From contig OX579633.1 in NCBI GenBank assembly GCA_951230915.1, positions 2,542,001-2,606,000 on the forward strand: DNA of 64,000 bases, given 5' to 3'. This DNA comes from Antitrichia curtipendula. Lineage: Eukaryota; Streptophyta; Bryopsida; Hypnales; Leucodontaceae. Positions 18,320 to 30,233 of the stretch are shown in pieces. Position 1 is the stretch's first letter. Each line of letters opens with the position of its first letter. The notes beneath the pieces are model-generated. The model did no database searches. It was not told where the DNA came from and saw only the letters and a list, made by a program, of their open reading frames with translations. A program made the position numbers and the translations under genes.

Positions 18320-21300
18320 ATTAATGTTTTAATTCATAGTCCAAATGGTCACAATTTGTTGTTTCAATGAAGGCACCAATAGATAGAACTATAGAAGAGA
18401 CCAAATCCTATATTTTTGAAAGATTCTATATTTTCAAAAGTTCTTGTAATTGATTATGAGCTTCTATAATAAAACTTTATTTAGTATAAAATGAAGAATA
18501 CATGGTTAAAGAAAGCATTCTCAAATTGTTTGTGTATCCATTCTCGACAAGTAGACTTCTATTGAAAGTCTCCTTGCCAAAATGCAATTAAATTGTTCCC
18601 ATACTTAAATGTGATTGGTTGATTGTTGATTTTCTAAATTTCAGCTTTATGACTAGGCCATGTAATTGTTCAGTGACCTAGGGAGCTTCTACTTTAAAAT
18701 TTCATAGTAATTTCATGTCTTATCCAAAAATTCTACTTTCTTTTTAAAATCCATAATTTTCAATTGCTAATACTACGAAAATGTATTTTTCCAAAAAAGG
18801 TGTCTCCAACTATGATGAATTGTTTATTTTGACAATTCAAGGTGTTTTCATCTTAAATGAAGTGAAGCATTTTATCCAAATTTGGAATATCATCAAAAAA
18901 TTTAAAATTTGAAAATTTGGTTTACAAGTTCAATTCAATTCTCAACTTGTTAATCATCCACATGTCAAAAAAATCACACCCATCAAGATTCAAAGTCCTA
19001 TCTATAAGACCATAAGCTATTAATAGAAAATAACATATTAATTTATGGAAGATTTATTTAAAATGGTAGTATTTCATGAGTCATTTTCAAATAGCCTGGT
19101 CTATAATAGGTATAGATTTTTAAAATCTTGCTCTTATGTAGATTTAAAAAATTTAAAACTGGTATAGATTTTAGACCATGGATCTGAACCATAAAAGTGC
19201 CATCTAGGATAGATGTGGATTTTGAACATTTAGGAATAATATATATTTTAGACATCTATGACTAGTGTATATTTCAAATTCCCAATCTAAATTGTAAAAT
19301 ATGCCAAAGTTGTGGAATGGTGCCATTTTAATGAAATTTCCCATCTTTGTTGTACGGTATATTTGTCATCATGTAAAACTAAAGTGATCCCAAGGTTGTG
19401 CACAATGGTCAGACCCTCCACAATGTGTACATGGTACAACGTGCAACAATAGAACCTAAGCTTATCAACTGTTTAATTCTTTTGTTGGCAACTCCTCATC
19501 AACATGATCCCTTAATTTCTTCTCACATCAAATCTAAGATTGTTGAGCATGCTTTTCCTTTCTTTTCTTGCCCTTTTAAAGCTGGGAAGTTTGTGGTTTT
19601 ATGACCATGGTCAACAAATTTTGTTGCAGAAATACAAGTTACAGGCTCTTTACATATTGCCAGAGTATCAGTTTGAAGGTTTTTGCATTACAAAGCGGAC
19701 TTTTTGGGGGTTCATTACAGGCTCTCTACATATTGCCAAGTGAAAGTATCAGTATGAAGGTGTCTTTGACGTGTCTTTGACATGTCCTCCTGCCTCTTTT
19801 AGTGACTTATATCTGAAATAAACTCACTAAAATGTATTTTTTGTGAGCAAATTAGATGCTGAATTTTGATGTATGTTCACAGCGCCAAGTGCAAGTGCAA
19901 GTGCTCAACTAGCTGGATATGGAAGAACTGGAACTTTCATGTGCACGCCCAACCAGCTCTGTACGTAAAGCCTAGCCAGGACTCTCACAGATGTTGTATG
20001 ATTCTAGGTATGCAAAGCCTGTGATGGTTGCAAATGTGGTAGAGTCCATCTCCGGTCCAATATATCCTCCATGCATGCACAAGATTACACACTGTGTTCA
20101 CAATAAGAACATGTCATAAACCGACAGATTTAAATTTTAAAGGATAATTATTAACCATTCTATCGGTCGTCAAACAAGGAAGAGTACGTACTAGCTGTGT
20201 TTGGAAACTGTTTCGAAGCCCAACAATTCGCAGGTTTCCTGTAGTCCATGCTAACTAGACTCTTATGTGTAAACCTCAAAAACTGAACAATCTGCGGTAG
20301 TATATGGCCTGACTATCTCAAATGAATGCAGCATACTTAATGATTTCATTATTAAACTCACACAATAATCTGCGGTTTGGATATTTGTAGATCAAGTATC
20401 TTGAACAGCATGAATCTTAGTAATTCATAAAAAGTTGGAAATGTGGATGTGACTGCATGGATAGCACTAGAGGAAGACCACGGAAATTACGTACTGGTTT
20501 CAGGAGATTGATTACTGGAGTATGGGCCTCTTGATCGCTGAAAAAATCAATCTCTGCGATCTCATATATTAACTACTTGATTCAAGTAAATTCGTCTTCG
20601 TTCTATTCCTGTGTAAGGATGACATGAGTCCCCGCATGACGGGTCTAGAATGAATGCACAAAGTGAATTTCAAAAGATTTCTCACCTTCGCTGCTACTCA
20701 CAAATTCTCAGTTCCAATTCAGGCTCAGTCACGGACTCGTCACCTGTGCATCAAGAAATGAAGAAGTCAAGCAAATCCGCCATGATGCGAATGGAAGAGC
20801 CCAAACAAAATTAAGCCTCACACAGTCCAACACTCTTCTCCACGTATGTCTCCTCAGTCTTAATCGTCCCCTGTTTCACAGGTAGTATTAGTAAAGTTGT
20901 CGAATTCTCAGAGTCCATGAGAAAGAAACTGTGGATTAAGGTTCTCCTATCTTAGAGACGAGCGCTGGGACATCAAATCACTAGTATGTATTTGCTTTCA
21001 CCAGCATCAGTAATAAGGAAACAACAATAGCAAATCCCAAATTTCCCTGAGTGATTACCTTAGTATCACCATTAGATGTTCAAGTTCACAGAATTGATAA
21101 AAAGTTCACGAGTTCTGGACCCCAAAGGAGCATGAATAAATCTCACCTTCGCTAGGGCCATAGCCGTTCCCCATTCCCAAATCAGGCACACGATTTGCAT
21201 AAACAGCAGCATCACTATCAAGGAGGGCTGATCGTGAGCACTTTCCCCAGCTGTGCAAGGAAGATAAACATGTCATCACTTTGCATAAAGGACAAAGACA

Positions 21301-21671
21301 GAGGAGCCACATTTAGATGCTCCTTGTTTTCTAGTCTCCAATTAATCTTTCAAGTCCTTTCGAGAGAAACACTTAGATGGAAACGCCGAGTGGTAACCTA
21401 ATAGCTAGCAATTCAAGAATCTGAGGCAGTATTGAAATTCAGAAAGGAGGCACTAGACCTGCTGTCTGTGTATCTATTTATATTTACGGATTATTTATAT
21501 TTCAGAACAGTTGTTCGGAAAGGTGGTAAAGTAATAGAGTACCACCAATTTAACGAAATGGACGCTTCTTGGTTTGAGATGACCAGCTGTATTGCATTGT
21601 GATGAATGTATATCACTCAGATGGCACCAATTGTAAAGTTTTCCATCACGAGAATCACTGAGGTAAAAATA
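18320..21671. other. rest of the palindrome spacer; no further gene seen
   Basis: AATAAAAC at about 18468 may be the PLATZ poly(A) signal. E-family MITE copy 2 lies at 19046-19342. A 75-bp direct duplication (ACAGGCTCTxTACATATTGCCA) is at 19643-19760. From 19880 to 21660 the sequence is GC-richer and less repetitive but shows no domain-bearing frame. Upstream of PLATZ, 17287-17342 has three copies of an ACxACTTTTATTTT unit. Confidence 0.4.
19046..19342 (+). mobile_element. MITE family E, copy 2 (spacer)
   Basis: Starts GGAAGATTTATTTAAAATGG, ends GCCATTTTAATGAAATTTCCC, with the family's internal AACCATAAAAGTGCCATCTAG. Its flanks differ from those of the E copies in the arms, so it is an independent insertion. 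It is more diverged than the arm copies are from each other. Confidence 0.7.
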
Positions 21672-21953
21672 CATGATTGAATCAGCGAAGAAAAATCGAT
21701 CTTTAACAACAGTCGCAGAGAGACGTATCAGCGAGAAAACGCGTGCTGTAGGTTCACTTTCCAGACCCTAAATGCCCGATGGGTATGATACAGAGATAAA
21801 TGTGCGCTAAAATCATCCCCATTCGAAGTTTCGGATTTGAAACGCCGATTCCAACCATGATCACTGAAATCTCAAACACACATACATTTTTCACTTCCAC
21901 CAAAAAAACAAAAATCCTGACACATGTGCTGATGTAAATCCAGAACTGAAAAT

Positions 21954-21959
21954 TTTATT
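21954..21959 (-). terminator. polyadenylation signal of the right phytocyanin gene
   Basis: Mirror of AATAAA at 16593-16598; reads TTTATT on the plus strand. Confidence 0.6.
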
Positions 21960-22148
21960 ACAACCAACAAAGAGTCTGCAAATACAAGACTCCGCACTGT
22001 TGCCACATATCACAAACGGACATACTTAGTGGAAACGGCTAGCTAGCGGGGGTAAACGCGCAGCCAACCACTCTCACTCCGCTGTCTCCGCCGGCCATCG
22101 CCTTCTGCAGGAGAGGCAGGGCAGGCAAGCACGCACGCACGCTTATAC

Positions 22149-22740
22149 TCAAGCAACTGGCATAACGTCGATGGAAAACTTCTGGCCACTCGCGCAATGG
22201 TTGCTGGCGCCGCTGATGAAGAACAGCTTTTGATTCTTGCGGTCCGCCAGTGGGAACACCAGGTGCAATTCGTTCACCCAAACCGCGATCGGATGCTGGA
22301 TGTTGCACGTGTTGAAATCCGCCTCGGTCACCAGCATCACGCTGTCCCCTTGGCTCCAGTTAAATACTGCACAATCATGTATGGAAATTAATCATAGCCG
22401 CTCCATCAGCCCACAATGCATGCATGTCGTCGCAGAAACCGGTAGGGTGATTGAGTATAAACTGAAGTAAGGTGAAATCATGTGACAACACAGTGAAGAA
22501 GTATGTAGCAAGGTTAATTAGTGGTTTTAATGAGGGTTAATTTGGTGTACCGAGAGAGTCGCTGGTTCGGTAGGGGATGTTGCTCTGCTCCCAATCCTGG
22601 TAGAAATTGGGGTCGTTGTAGCGGTTCATCTGCCATCCCAGAGGCCCTCCCACCACGTAGTCCGTGGCCATCGAGTCCTGCACAAGAGCCATCATCACCA
22701 CCAGGACGACGGCCAAAGCGGTGGCCGCAGATGTTGCCAT
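22149..22740 (-). CDS. phytocyanin (early nodulin-like), right copy
   Basis: Exons 22740-22551 and 22366-22149 on the minus strand encode the same 135 residues as the left copy, with the same phase-1 intron, signal peptide, C84/C121 pair, Ser in place of the ligand Cys and no GPI tail. Promoter, leader intron and poly(A) signal are mirrored too, so both copies should be expressed alike unless the flanking D1 and CACTA insertions downstream of 24.3 kb (upstream of this gene) alter its promoter environment. The two genes converge toward the spacer. Confidence 0.92.
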
Positions 22741-22765
22741 TGCACGTCAACTAACCGGATGTGGC

Positions 22766-23319
22766 CTGCGTCACAAGAGGAAGACGTATCACTCACTCCA
22801 GTAAGTATAAATCCTGCCGCAAACAACCTGTAGTCGACGATGCCCATATTAATGGAGAATGACAATTCTATTCGGACACTCGAGGAGCAGTTCATAACTA
22901 GGAGGCTGATTTGCACGCTACAACAACGCAAATCAGAACTTATCTAGCCCATTCAATTGAATAGCCACATACACATAAGTACGTGCAAGCTAGGTACTAA
23001 GTGAGAGTCTCTCCAGCCAGCCAAGAACTGATAGTGCAAACAGTCGAGAAGAATTCGTTACTCAGTAACTGTGAAATCAACGCGTTAATTACAAAATGAA
23101 TCGAGAAGGTGACTGTAAATCGATCTTTTTGCAAACAAGCAAACTGCAGAGTCGATCTAGCTATGACGCAAGCGACTGACTGAAATGCATGTGACCCTTG
23201 CCAGAAATTGGGAAACGAAATTAAGACCTAGCTAGCTACAGGCAAGAATTCTGTGCTCAGTGCTTGCTTCTGAAGTCATGCAGAGTCCCTCAGGCCAATT
23301 AATTGCAGGAATTGCTTAC
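22766..23319 (-). other. probable 5'UTR intron of the right phytocyanin gene
   Basis: Exact mirror of 15233-15786, with GT/AG ends on the minus strand. Confidence 0.5.
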
Positions 23320-23486
23320 AGCGTCTGAAGAACGGTGCTCCAAGCTTCGATCTCTCGCTCACGAACTCGGGTCACTGATATACAGTATGACTGATGATAG
23401 ATCGAAATCGAGAGCGCTAGCTAGCTCGGGAGCAGGCGGATCGAGAGGGAGAGGAAAGATGGAGGAGAGGACTCAGGGTGTGTGAA

Positions 23487-23492
23487 TTTATA
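23487..23492 (-). promoter_or_regulatory. TATA box of the right phytocyanin gene
   Basis: Mirror of TATAAA at 15060-15065. Confidence 0.6.
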
Positions 23493-24303
23493 TCATCAGG
23501 CACTCCAGTTGGGTGGATTGACCAGCGAAGAAGACGGTCAGCGCTTGACTGGCAGTGAGAGTGATGGAGTTGCGACTGGCGTGAACGTGTCGATGTGAGC
23601 CGCATGGGGACTGGAATATGCGGCAGCACCAGCCTCCGTTCAGTTTGCGAAGGATCGCTTGAGTTGATCCCGGCCACAACTGAAGGGAACGACAATGACG
23701 TTGGTTTCGTTTGATTCAGTTGAAAGATTTGATGCCTCGAACGTCAATTTCGTTGAATGGGCGCAGTCAGTGAACCGGCCCCTTCAAGCAAAGGAAAAAA
23801 CAGTATAATTACAGTATTTAGGGGATCAGGGGATCAGGGATGGGGTGGAAACTAATCCTACTGTAGCGTGCTCAGTGGTGAACCAAGTTAGTGCTTGAGG
23901 AAATGCAACTTCAGCCAGGTGCACACTAATTTTTTTCTTCTTAACTTTGCCAATTTAACAAATTCGTTAAATTGGCGATATTCCATTGCTTTGACGAGGT
24001 TCATGACCTGATTAGGAGTCACAGTACTTTTTTTATGCACAATTTTTTGCCAATTGGTTATACTTAATATATGTTGACTATTTTTTGTAAAGGAAACTTT
24101 CATTTTTGGAGTAGCAAAATAGCCAAATTGTTGTTGTGTTTTGAAAAGTAGCCCAATATTACCTTAGGAGCACCTAGTTTTTATATAGATATCACCAAGT
24201 ATCACATGAGTATTGAAGAAACAACTAGCTACTTCTCCAAGAGGAAAAATAAAATAAAATAATACGAAACGGCCAAAAATCAAATTTTGTTAAATTGACA
24301 TTA

Positions 24304-25215
24304 TTAACCCTTAAAGTCCCAAGCCATTTCCATCAAAAACCACTCAAAACTGCCATTTCTAGAGCAAAGAGCAAAAAAAAAATTTAATGTTGTTTTTGCA
24401 TATTTAACTGTAGGATCTTGTACTAGACTAGTGTAAGAATGTGTGAAAGAAATTTCAGAAATTTTGACCATGTAGATTGCAATATATTTGCATTTAAATT
24501 GAAGGAATCTAGTTTTTTTGCACCTTGTTCAACTACATTTTGGGGCTTTGAACCTTTTTAACTAAAAATTTTTGCTCTTATGATTTTGAATTTCTAATTT
24601 TTTAGGATGAAGAATTGAGTTGAGAATCTAGAAAATAAAATTTAAGAAGAAACACTTAGTTTTCATTCATTAAAAAATTGTTAAGTAGAAGCAGGTTCAA
24701 GATTGAAGGAGTAATTAAATCATTAATAGCTCTAAGATAGAGTTAGAATATACTAATCTTAATTGTGAGATTGCTCTAGCAAGAAATCTTGACGTTGTGA
24801 AACTTTTTCTTTTTTAAATTGTTAAAACTGAGTTTAGAAATGAATCCTACAAGTTATTTTTCAAAAAGATGCTCTAATTGCCCAAAAAATAAGATTTACC
24901 ATAACTTTTGCATAACAAATCCAAATGGAATGAATCAAAGCTTCCCATGTAAATAAAAATAAAATCTATATGAAACAAATTTTTAAAATATTTAACTTAA
25001 AGTTTTTTTCAGGATTTTTTTGTGCCCGCCGAACTAAAATTTGGGTTTTTTGTGCCATAACATTTGCTCCCGGGCATCAATTGAAATTAAAATTGCATTT
25101 TTGGAAAGCTAATGTGATTCTCTATCTTCAAAAAAAATTCAGAAAACTACAAAAAATATTGAGACCATAGGAGCTTGCCCAAAATCCATTTTGTCCCCCA
25201 AGGGGACAACGGACA
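24304..25215 (-). mobile_element. TTAA-type non-autonomous element, family D copy 1 (D1), inserted in the right arm
   Basis: Starts TTAACCCTTAAAGTCCCAAG. The far end reads TTTTGTCCCCCAAGGGGACAA then GGACA; the outermost 12-13 bases (TTAACCCCTAAA) are missing. The left palindrome arm has TTAATATGTATTT at the matching place, and the right arm resumes with TATGTATTT at 25216, so D1 entered at exactly that TTAA. It is colinear with D2 (inverted) and D3, and its first third resembles the end of family A (AAACTGCCATTTCTAG, GTAGGATCTTGTA). No coding capacity. Confidence 0.8.
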
Positions 25216-25510
25216 TATGTATTTTCATATATGGGGAATTTCATTAAAATGGCACCATTCCGCAACTTTGGCAAATTTTATAGTTGAGACCGGGCAGTCT
25301 AAAATGTACAATTGCCCAAGAAGTCCGAAATCTACATCTAACCTAGATGGCACTTTTATGGTTCAAAACGCATGGTTTTAAATCTATAGTAGTCCAAGAT
25401 TTCTGAAATCTATACCTATCTTAGATGGAATTTTTACGGTTCAAATTAGGGAGTCTGAAAATGACACACTGAATACTGCCTTTCTAACAAAATTCCCCAA
25501 ATATGTAGTA
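25216..25510 (-). repeat. outer right arm of the palindrome (diverged), with E-family copy 3
   Basis: Pairs with 13950-14244 with no net indel and about 27 mismatches. The E-family MITE occupies 25232-25500 (GGGGAATTTCATTAAAATGG to AACAAAATTCCCC). Shared sequence on both sides of E in the two arms argues that E was already there when the palindrome formed. Confidence 0.75.
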
Positions 25511-25919
25511 AGGTAGAAGGCTCAGAAAGCGCTTATCTAAAGGAAAAAAGACCTCTGTACAAAAATAGGTGGACCTAAAGTTTTTTTACATTTTTGTGGA
25601 AGAAAGAGAAATGAGAAATACAGTAGTGGAAATTTTAAGTTTAATTTTCTGACTTGAAATGAATAAGATATGATTTTTCAAAGTTAGAGGTGCATAGGTT
25701 CCTATTAATGCTCATAGGTGCAACTATAATCAATCAAAACATGCCATTGAATGGAGCCAATGAGTTTAAGAATGATCCTAACCATGCTTTTAAATGGAAA
25801 CAATGATACTAAGAATGATTTACTATACGTTTCCATTCAATTCACTCTCGATTGTAAATCAAAATTTATTGCAACTGCTAAACACCCCAATGTTTTTTCA
25901 CATAGTTTCAGATCCAATT

Positions 25920-26420
25920 CAAAGTGCTGTAACTTTTGCATATGATGTCCAAATTCAATAAAATTTATTGAAAAATTTGCATTCTCTCTTCTAGTTTGTG
26001 TGGTAAATTTTCAGATCAATACAAGATGTATTGATATTTTGGAAGACAATCAAAGCTCACAAGTTCAATTTGAATCCACAAAATTGCATTTGATGGCTGC
26101 AACTTTAGAGACTTGTATCTCCTTCATCCAATGTTAGTTTTCAATGTCATTGGATTATGTTTCCCTTGAAGTCTAATTGTTGTGGTAAGATTTTCATGTC
26201 AATCCAAGTTGTTTTGAATATTTGGGAGCAATTCGAAGTTTAAAATCTTGACATGGATTACAATGAACTTTGGCAGCTTGTTTCTTCTTCATACAATGTC
26301 CGTTTCTAATATACAAATTTGGAAAAGTTGTGCATACTAGTCTAGTTTGTGTGGTTAAAATTTCACATCACTCTAAGAAGTTTTGAGTAATTGAGAAGCA
26401 TTTTAGAAGAAGGAGGTTTA
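25920..26420 (+). repeat. degenerate tandem repeat, about 170 bp period, three units
   Basis: Units begin near 25926 (GCTGTAACTTTTGCATATG), 26096 (GGCTGCAACTTTAGAG) and 26271 (TTGGCAGCTTGTTTC). Each has the same order: ATGTCC-like, TAGTTTGTGTGGT.AAATTTTCA, GTTTTGA.TATTTGG.AG. This layout resembles degenerate repeats in plant LTR retrotransposon untranslated parts, but no LTR or protein is visible. Confidence 0.5.
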
Positions 26421-26657
26421 GCCTTAGATGTGTTTTTTGCAATTTTTCTTACAATTTTTTGACATTTCAAAGTCATTCTAAAGACCTCACCAAGTTCAGG
26501 TCTTTATTATGAGTCAAATCACATATGATGTTGAACCATGTCACCAGTTCAATAGCCTAAAATCACACACATGAGTTGGCAGTTTCTCACCACATCAAGT
26601 CATTTCCATTTCTACATCACATGTGCACTGTTTTGGGCACTTCTGTAGGGGCAGTTC

Positions 26658-26729
26658 TTAACCCCTAAATGTCCAAGGGACCCAAATCTAGTGTTTGCAA
26701 AACTTTGAAGCTAAATAAAATCTAACCAA
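26658..26729 (+). mobile_element. end of another TTAA-type element, cut by CACTA K1
   Basis: TTAACCCCTAAATGTCCAAGGG at 26658 has the family-type end. K1 inserts 72 bp later and no matching far end is recognised after 28040. Confidence 0.45.
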
Positions 26730-28037
26730 CACTATAAGAAAACCCTGTTTTTGCTGTCGTTGGACCGAAACGTGCCATGTTTGCAAAGATGTCACGCGTT
26801 AAGCAGTGAACGGGTGCAAAAGAGTGAATTTGATTTGATGTTGCAAAAAACGTGTGAGATTAAGTTGGAAAACAAGTAGATGTCACCGTAGACAAAGATG
26901 TTTTTAATGATGTTTAAAAAAACAAGCTCATGTTTTGTTGTGACATCTCAAAAAACATAGACTGCCACGTCAGCATGAAGTCCATTTTCATTATGGATAA
27001 ATTGCTAAAAATTGCTACGGTCAATGGAAAAATATTGACCTTATATAAAAAATTTAGGAAAAAGGCAGTGACGTGGCAAACTTTCCAAAAAAAAGAAAAA
27101 TGGATGGATGAAAATGGATGTGTTCCATGGATGAAAACAGATAGTCTTTATACAGGTGGGGAGGTGGAAGAGAGACAATTGATATGGGATATATCAAAAA
27201 AAAATTGTGTTCAAAGTGAAATGTCCACAAAAACGTTGAGATGTGTGAAACAACATCTCTATGTTTAAAAAAACATCTCTATGTTTAGAAGAACATGTAC
27301 ACGTCAAAAACAACATCGACATGTAAACAAGTGAAATAACCATATTCTACTTATCCCATATTGTTTGTCTTTCCATGGGCAGAGAATGGATATAAATACA
27401 ATGTCTTTGTCCTTCATTTTTATTAACTTTTAATGAAGTAATTCCTTCATTTGGCCATTAAAAATTCTCTTAATGGTTGATGGTAATTTGTCTTCAATTT
27501 TTGTTGAATTTAGAAAAAAAAATTGTTCATTTCATTTTTTAATTTATATTAAATTTTTATTGATATTGCCTTGTAGGTAGGATATGTAGCAATTGATGTT
27601 TGAAAAAACGTGTAATTTGACATTGCAAAAAATGTCTAATTTGACATCTCAAAAAATACCATTAAATTATTCAAATGACACAAAAATGAGCTGACGTGGC
27701 CTCCACGTCACAGTTTCCCGCCTCCACGTCAAAGACCACATCAGCAATGGCATAGATGGAAAAAAAGATGACATGGCAATGGTCGAGCATGTGGCGCTGA
27801 CATGGCGCTTACGTGGCCTCCACATGTCAACCTCTGCAGACCTTTGTTCACCTTATCATGTGTGACATCAGAAAAAAACAAGCTTGGAAACGACGTGTTT
27901 TTTGTGATTTTTGCACGTTTTTTGCCCGTCAATTCAAACGGATTTTAGGAGACGTCTACGCCGATTACTTCTGCGTCAAACAAGACGCCGTCTCATGTTT
28001 TCTGCAACATAAAAAAAAAAACTGTTTTTTTATAGTG
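26730..28037. mobile_element. non-autonomous CACTA element K1, CAA target duplication
   Basis: Begins CACTATAAGAAAAC and ends GTTTTTTTATAGTG, flanked by CAA at 26727-26729 and 28038-28040. Subterminal GATGTTTT/AAAACATC motifs are repeated many times. 1308 bp, no transposase; the open frames at 26930-27268 and 27813-28061 lie in motif-rich repeat and have no domain. It is homologous to K2 at 33688-34720 (shared AACATAGAxTGCCAxGTCA and following block). Confidence 0.85.
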
Positions 28038-28099
28038 CAAGTTGCTATTTTTAATATTTAATATTTTTAAAAAGTTCTTCTTCAAGTCTAGTTTTAGCA

Positions 28100-28320
28100 T
28101 CAAAAATCCGATTTTAAAAACAGTATTACAGTATTTAGGGATCAAGGATCAGAGATGGGGTGGAAAGTAATCCTACTATAACTTGCTCAATGGTAAACCA
28201 AGTTGTGCTTGAATAAATGCAACTTTAGCTAGGTGCATACTAATTTATTTTTTCTAAATTTTGCAAATTTAACAAACTTGTTAGGCACAATTTTATGGCT
28301 AATTGTGCCATAATTTTTGT
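28100..28320 (-). repeat. decayed third copy of the phytocyanin upstream flank
   Basis: Matches 23797-23985 of the right arm in the same orientation: ACAGTATTACAGTATTTAGG, GATGGGGTGGAAA.TAATCCTACT, TGGT.AACCAAGTT and GCTAGGTGCATACTAATTT. It is clearly older than the arm pair, with many substitutions, and does not extend into the gene. It is followed by a scrap resembling the end of family D (28310-28415). Confidence 0.65.
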
Positions 28321-28423
28321 TCTTGGTCACAAAATGAAATAAAAAATTATATTCCCATGAAGCGTATGTATTTTTCTAGCATCAAAAAAAGTTTCAAAAA
28401 ATTACAATGAATATTGAGACTCT

Positions 28424-28838
28424 ATGGTAGGAGGCTCTGAAAGCGAGCAGGCATTTAGAACTGCCCATATAGACTCGCTTGAAATGGACGTAAGGTGGTC
28501 TTTAAATGGACCTTCTGTAGTCATTGAATGGATCAATAAAAAATTATTATTTATTGCAAGAGCCAATCATTCTCTTTGTTTTCCTCATTTCTCTCTAGAA
28601 ACTACATGTGAACGGTTTATGGAAGACCTAGGATCGTAAATAGGGACCTATAACTCATCACATTTGAAAATTCATAAGTAAATTCAAAAATGCTTCAAAA
28701 AATACAAAACAACTTTTATTTCAATCAAAATCTATTTTTCTTTGTCTGAAAAATGAGCAAAAAAAATCCCATCCAAGAAATCACATGGAAAAGGCAGACT
28801 TGCCCTTAGATGTTCGCTTTCAAAGCCTCCTACCTTAT
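28424..28838. mobile_element. MITE-like element N with GGTAGGAGGCTC inverted ends
   Basis: Left end GGTAGGAGGCTCTGAAAGCG and, inverted, right end GGTAGGAGGCTTTGAAAGCG, with TA outside. A similar lone end, AAGGTAGAAGGCTCAGAAAGCG, begins at 25509 beside the palindrome. Interior without a gene. Confidence 0.5.
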
Positions 28839-28907
28839 GAGCCTACTTGACTACTTGAGGTTGCATTTTGGCTCTTATAGGGTCAATGGGACTTTAGTGA
28901 TTAAAAA

Positions 28908-30082
28908 CACTATAAGAAACGCGCATTTTTTTGACAAGCTGATAAATGTGGAAGTACGTTTCTTTCTAACGTCATGCATGCACTTGTGGATGTCAAACAA
29001 AATCCGTCAAAATTGACATGGCAAAACCATGCAAATTTTTTAGAAAACGCTATTTGTTTTTAGTACATCTGCATAGACTTGGTCAAAGAAGGTGCCAAAA
29101 GTGTGCCATGTGATAGCTACGTCACCTCTACATAAGGGTTATGCGGGCAAGCAGTGCCATATGGATTTTTTTCACTTGACCTAACATAGCACTTGACATG
29201 GCTGTTTGAGAATTTTAATATTGTTTCAAAAATTACAACTTAGCCATCTTTATGTTTTTTGAGACCTCAGTTGGTACATACTATAGTACTATACTTGTAA
29301 GGCAAGATCTTGGCAAAATAGTTATTTAGAAGAAAATAAAAATAAATAAACAAGAAAAATGGAATGTCAAATTTAGCAAGAATTCACCATCTACCACCAA
29401 AGAATTTTTTATGGCAAAGTGAAGTAATTACTTCATGGACATTTGGTAAGAATGAAGGATTGAGAGGTCATATTTATACTAAATCCATTGTCTTTCTATG
29501 GTCAGACAAAGTATATAGGATTCTTAGAAGATGGGAACTTGATTGTTGAACATCTAGATTGTAGACATTCTTTTAGACATGTGGATAATTTTTTTAAACA
29601 ATCTACTTTGATTATTTGAATACAATTCTTGTTATACATATCCATATGGTTTGTTGTACTTCTTACCACCTCGTTTGCATAAAGAACTTTTCTTTCATTG
29701 ATAATATACATCCATCTATTTATTTTATTTTACAAAGTATACCATGTGGCTACCTTTCCCCTATGTTTTCACATTTGGTCAATGTTTTCCCTCATCCATT
29801 AGTAACTTTTACTAACTTATCCGGAGTTAAATTGAAACCTCTTGCCAATGTGGTAGTTCTATGTTTTCTTGGATGTTCAAAATGCGACTATGTTTTTTTA
29901 GATGTCTCTTAGAACATCACCATTGCATAGGTCATCAACTCATTTTGCCAAAGACATCCAAATGTTTTTTAGAACATCCAACTCAATTCTACCTCCCATG
30001 GTTGCAATGTCATCTTTGTGTTCTTATTTTGAAAAACATGTTTGTTTGCTGCTAACATCCAAAAAAAAAATTCCTTATAGTA
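28908..30082. mobile_element. probable CACTA element K3
   Basis: Begins CACTATAAGAAACGCGC and ends TTCCTTATAGTA (TAGTG with the last base changed). Subterminal GATGT/ACATC motifs (AGAACATC, GACATCCAAATG) near the right end match the K family. Flanking triplets do not match, so the right boundary is tentative. Confidence 0.5.
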
Positions 30083-30233
30083 CATGTTTTGTTGTTTAAT
30101 ACAACCTTTTTTTAATTTTTGTGATTCTACTCCATAATTTTGACTAGTATTTTTTTCATAGTGCTATTGCACTTGAGACCGAAATATGAATTTCACTTTA
30201 ATATTGTGCTCATCTATTACATGTGGTAGTCTT

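Larger units (their letters stand above)
21672..24307 (-). repeat. inner right arm of the palindrome (2636 bp)
   Basis: Reverse complement of 14245-16880 with constant coordinate sum 38552 and no difference found. The outer edge, TTAA at 24304-24307, is where element D1 is inserted; homology to the left side continues beyond D1 at 25216, but at lower identity. Confidence 0.95.

Noticed and set aside
26930..28061. Frames inside CACTA K1
   Set aside because: Products are built from subterminal motif repeats and show no transposase or gene-fragment similarity.
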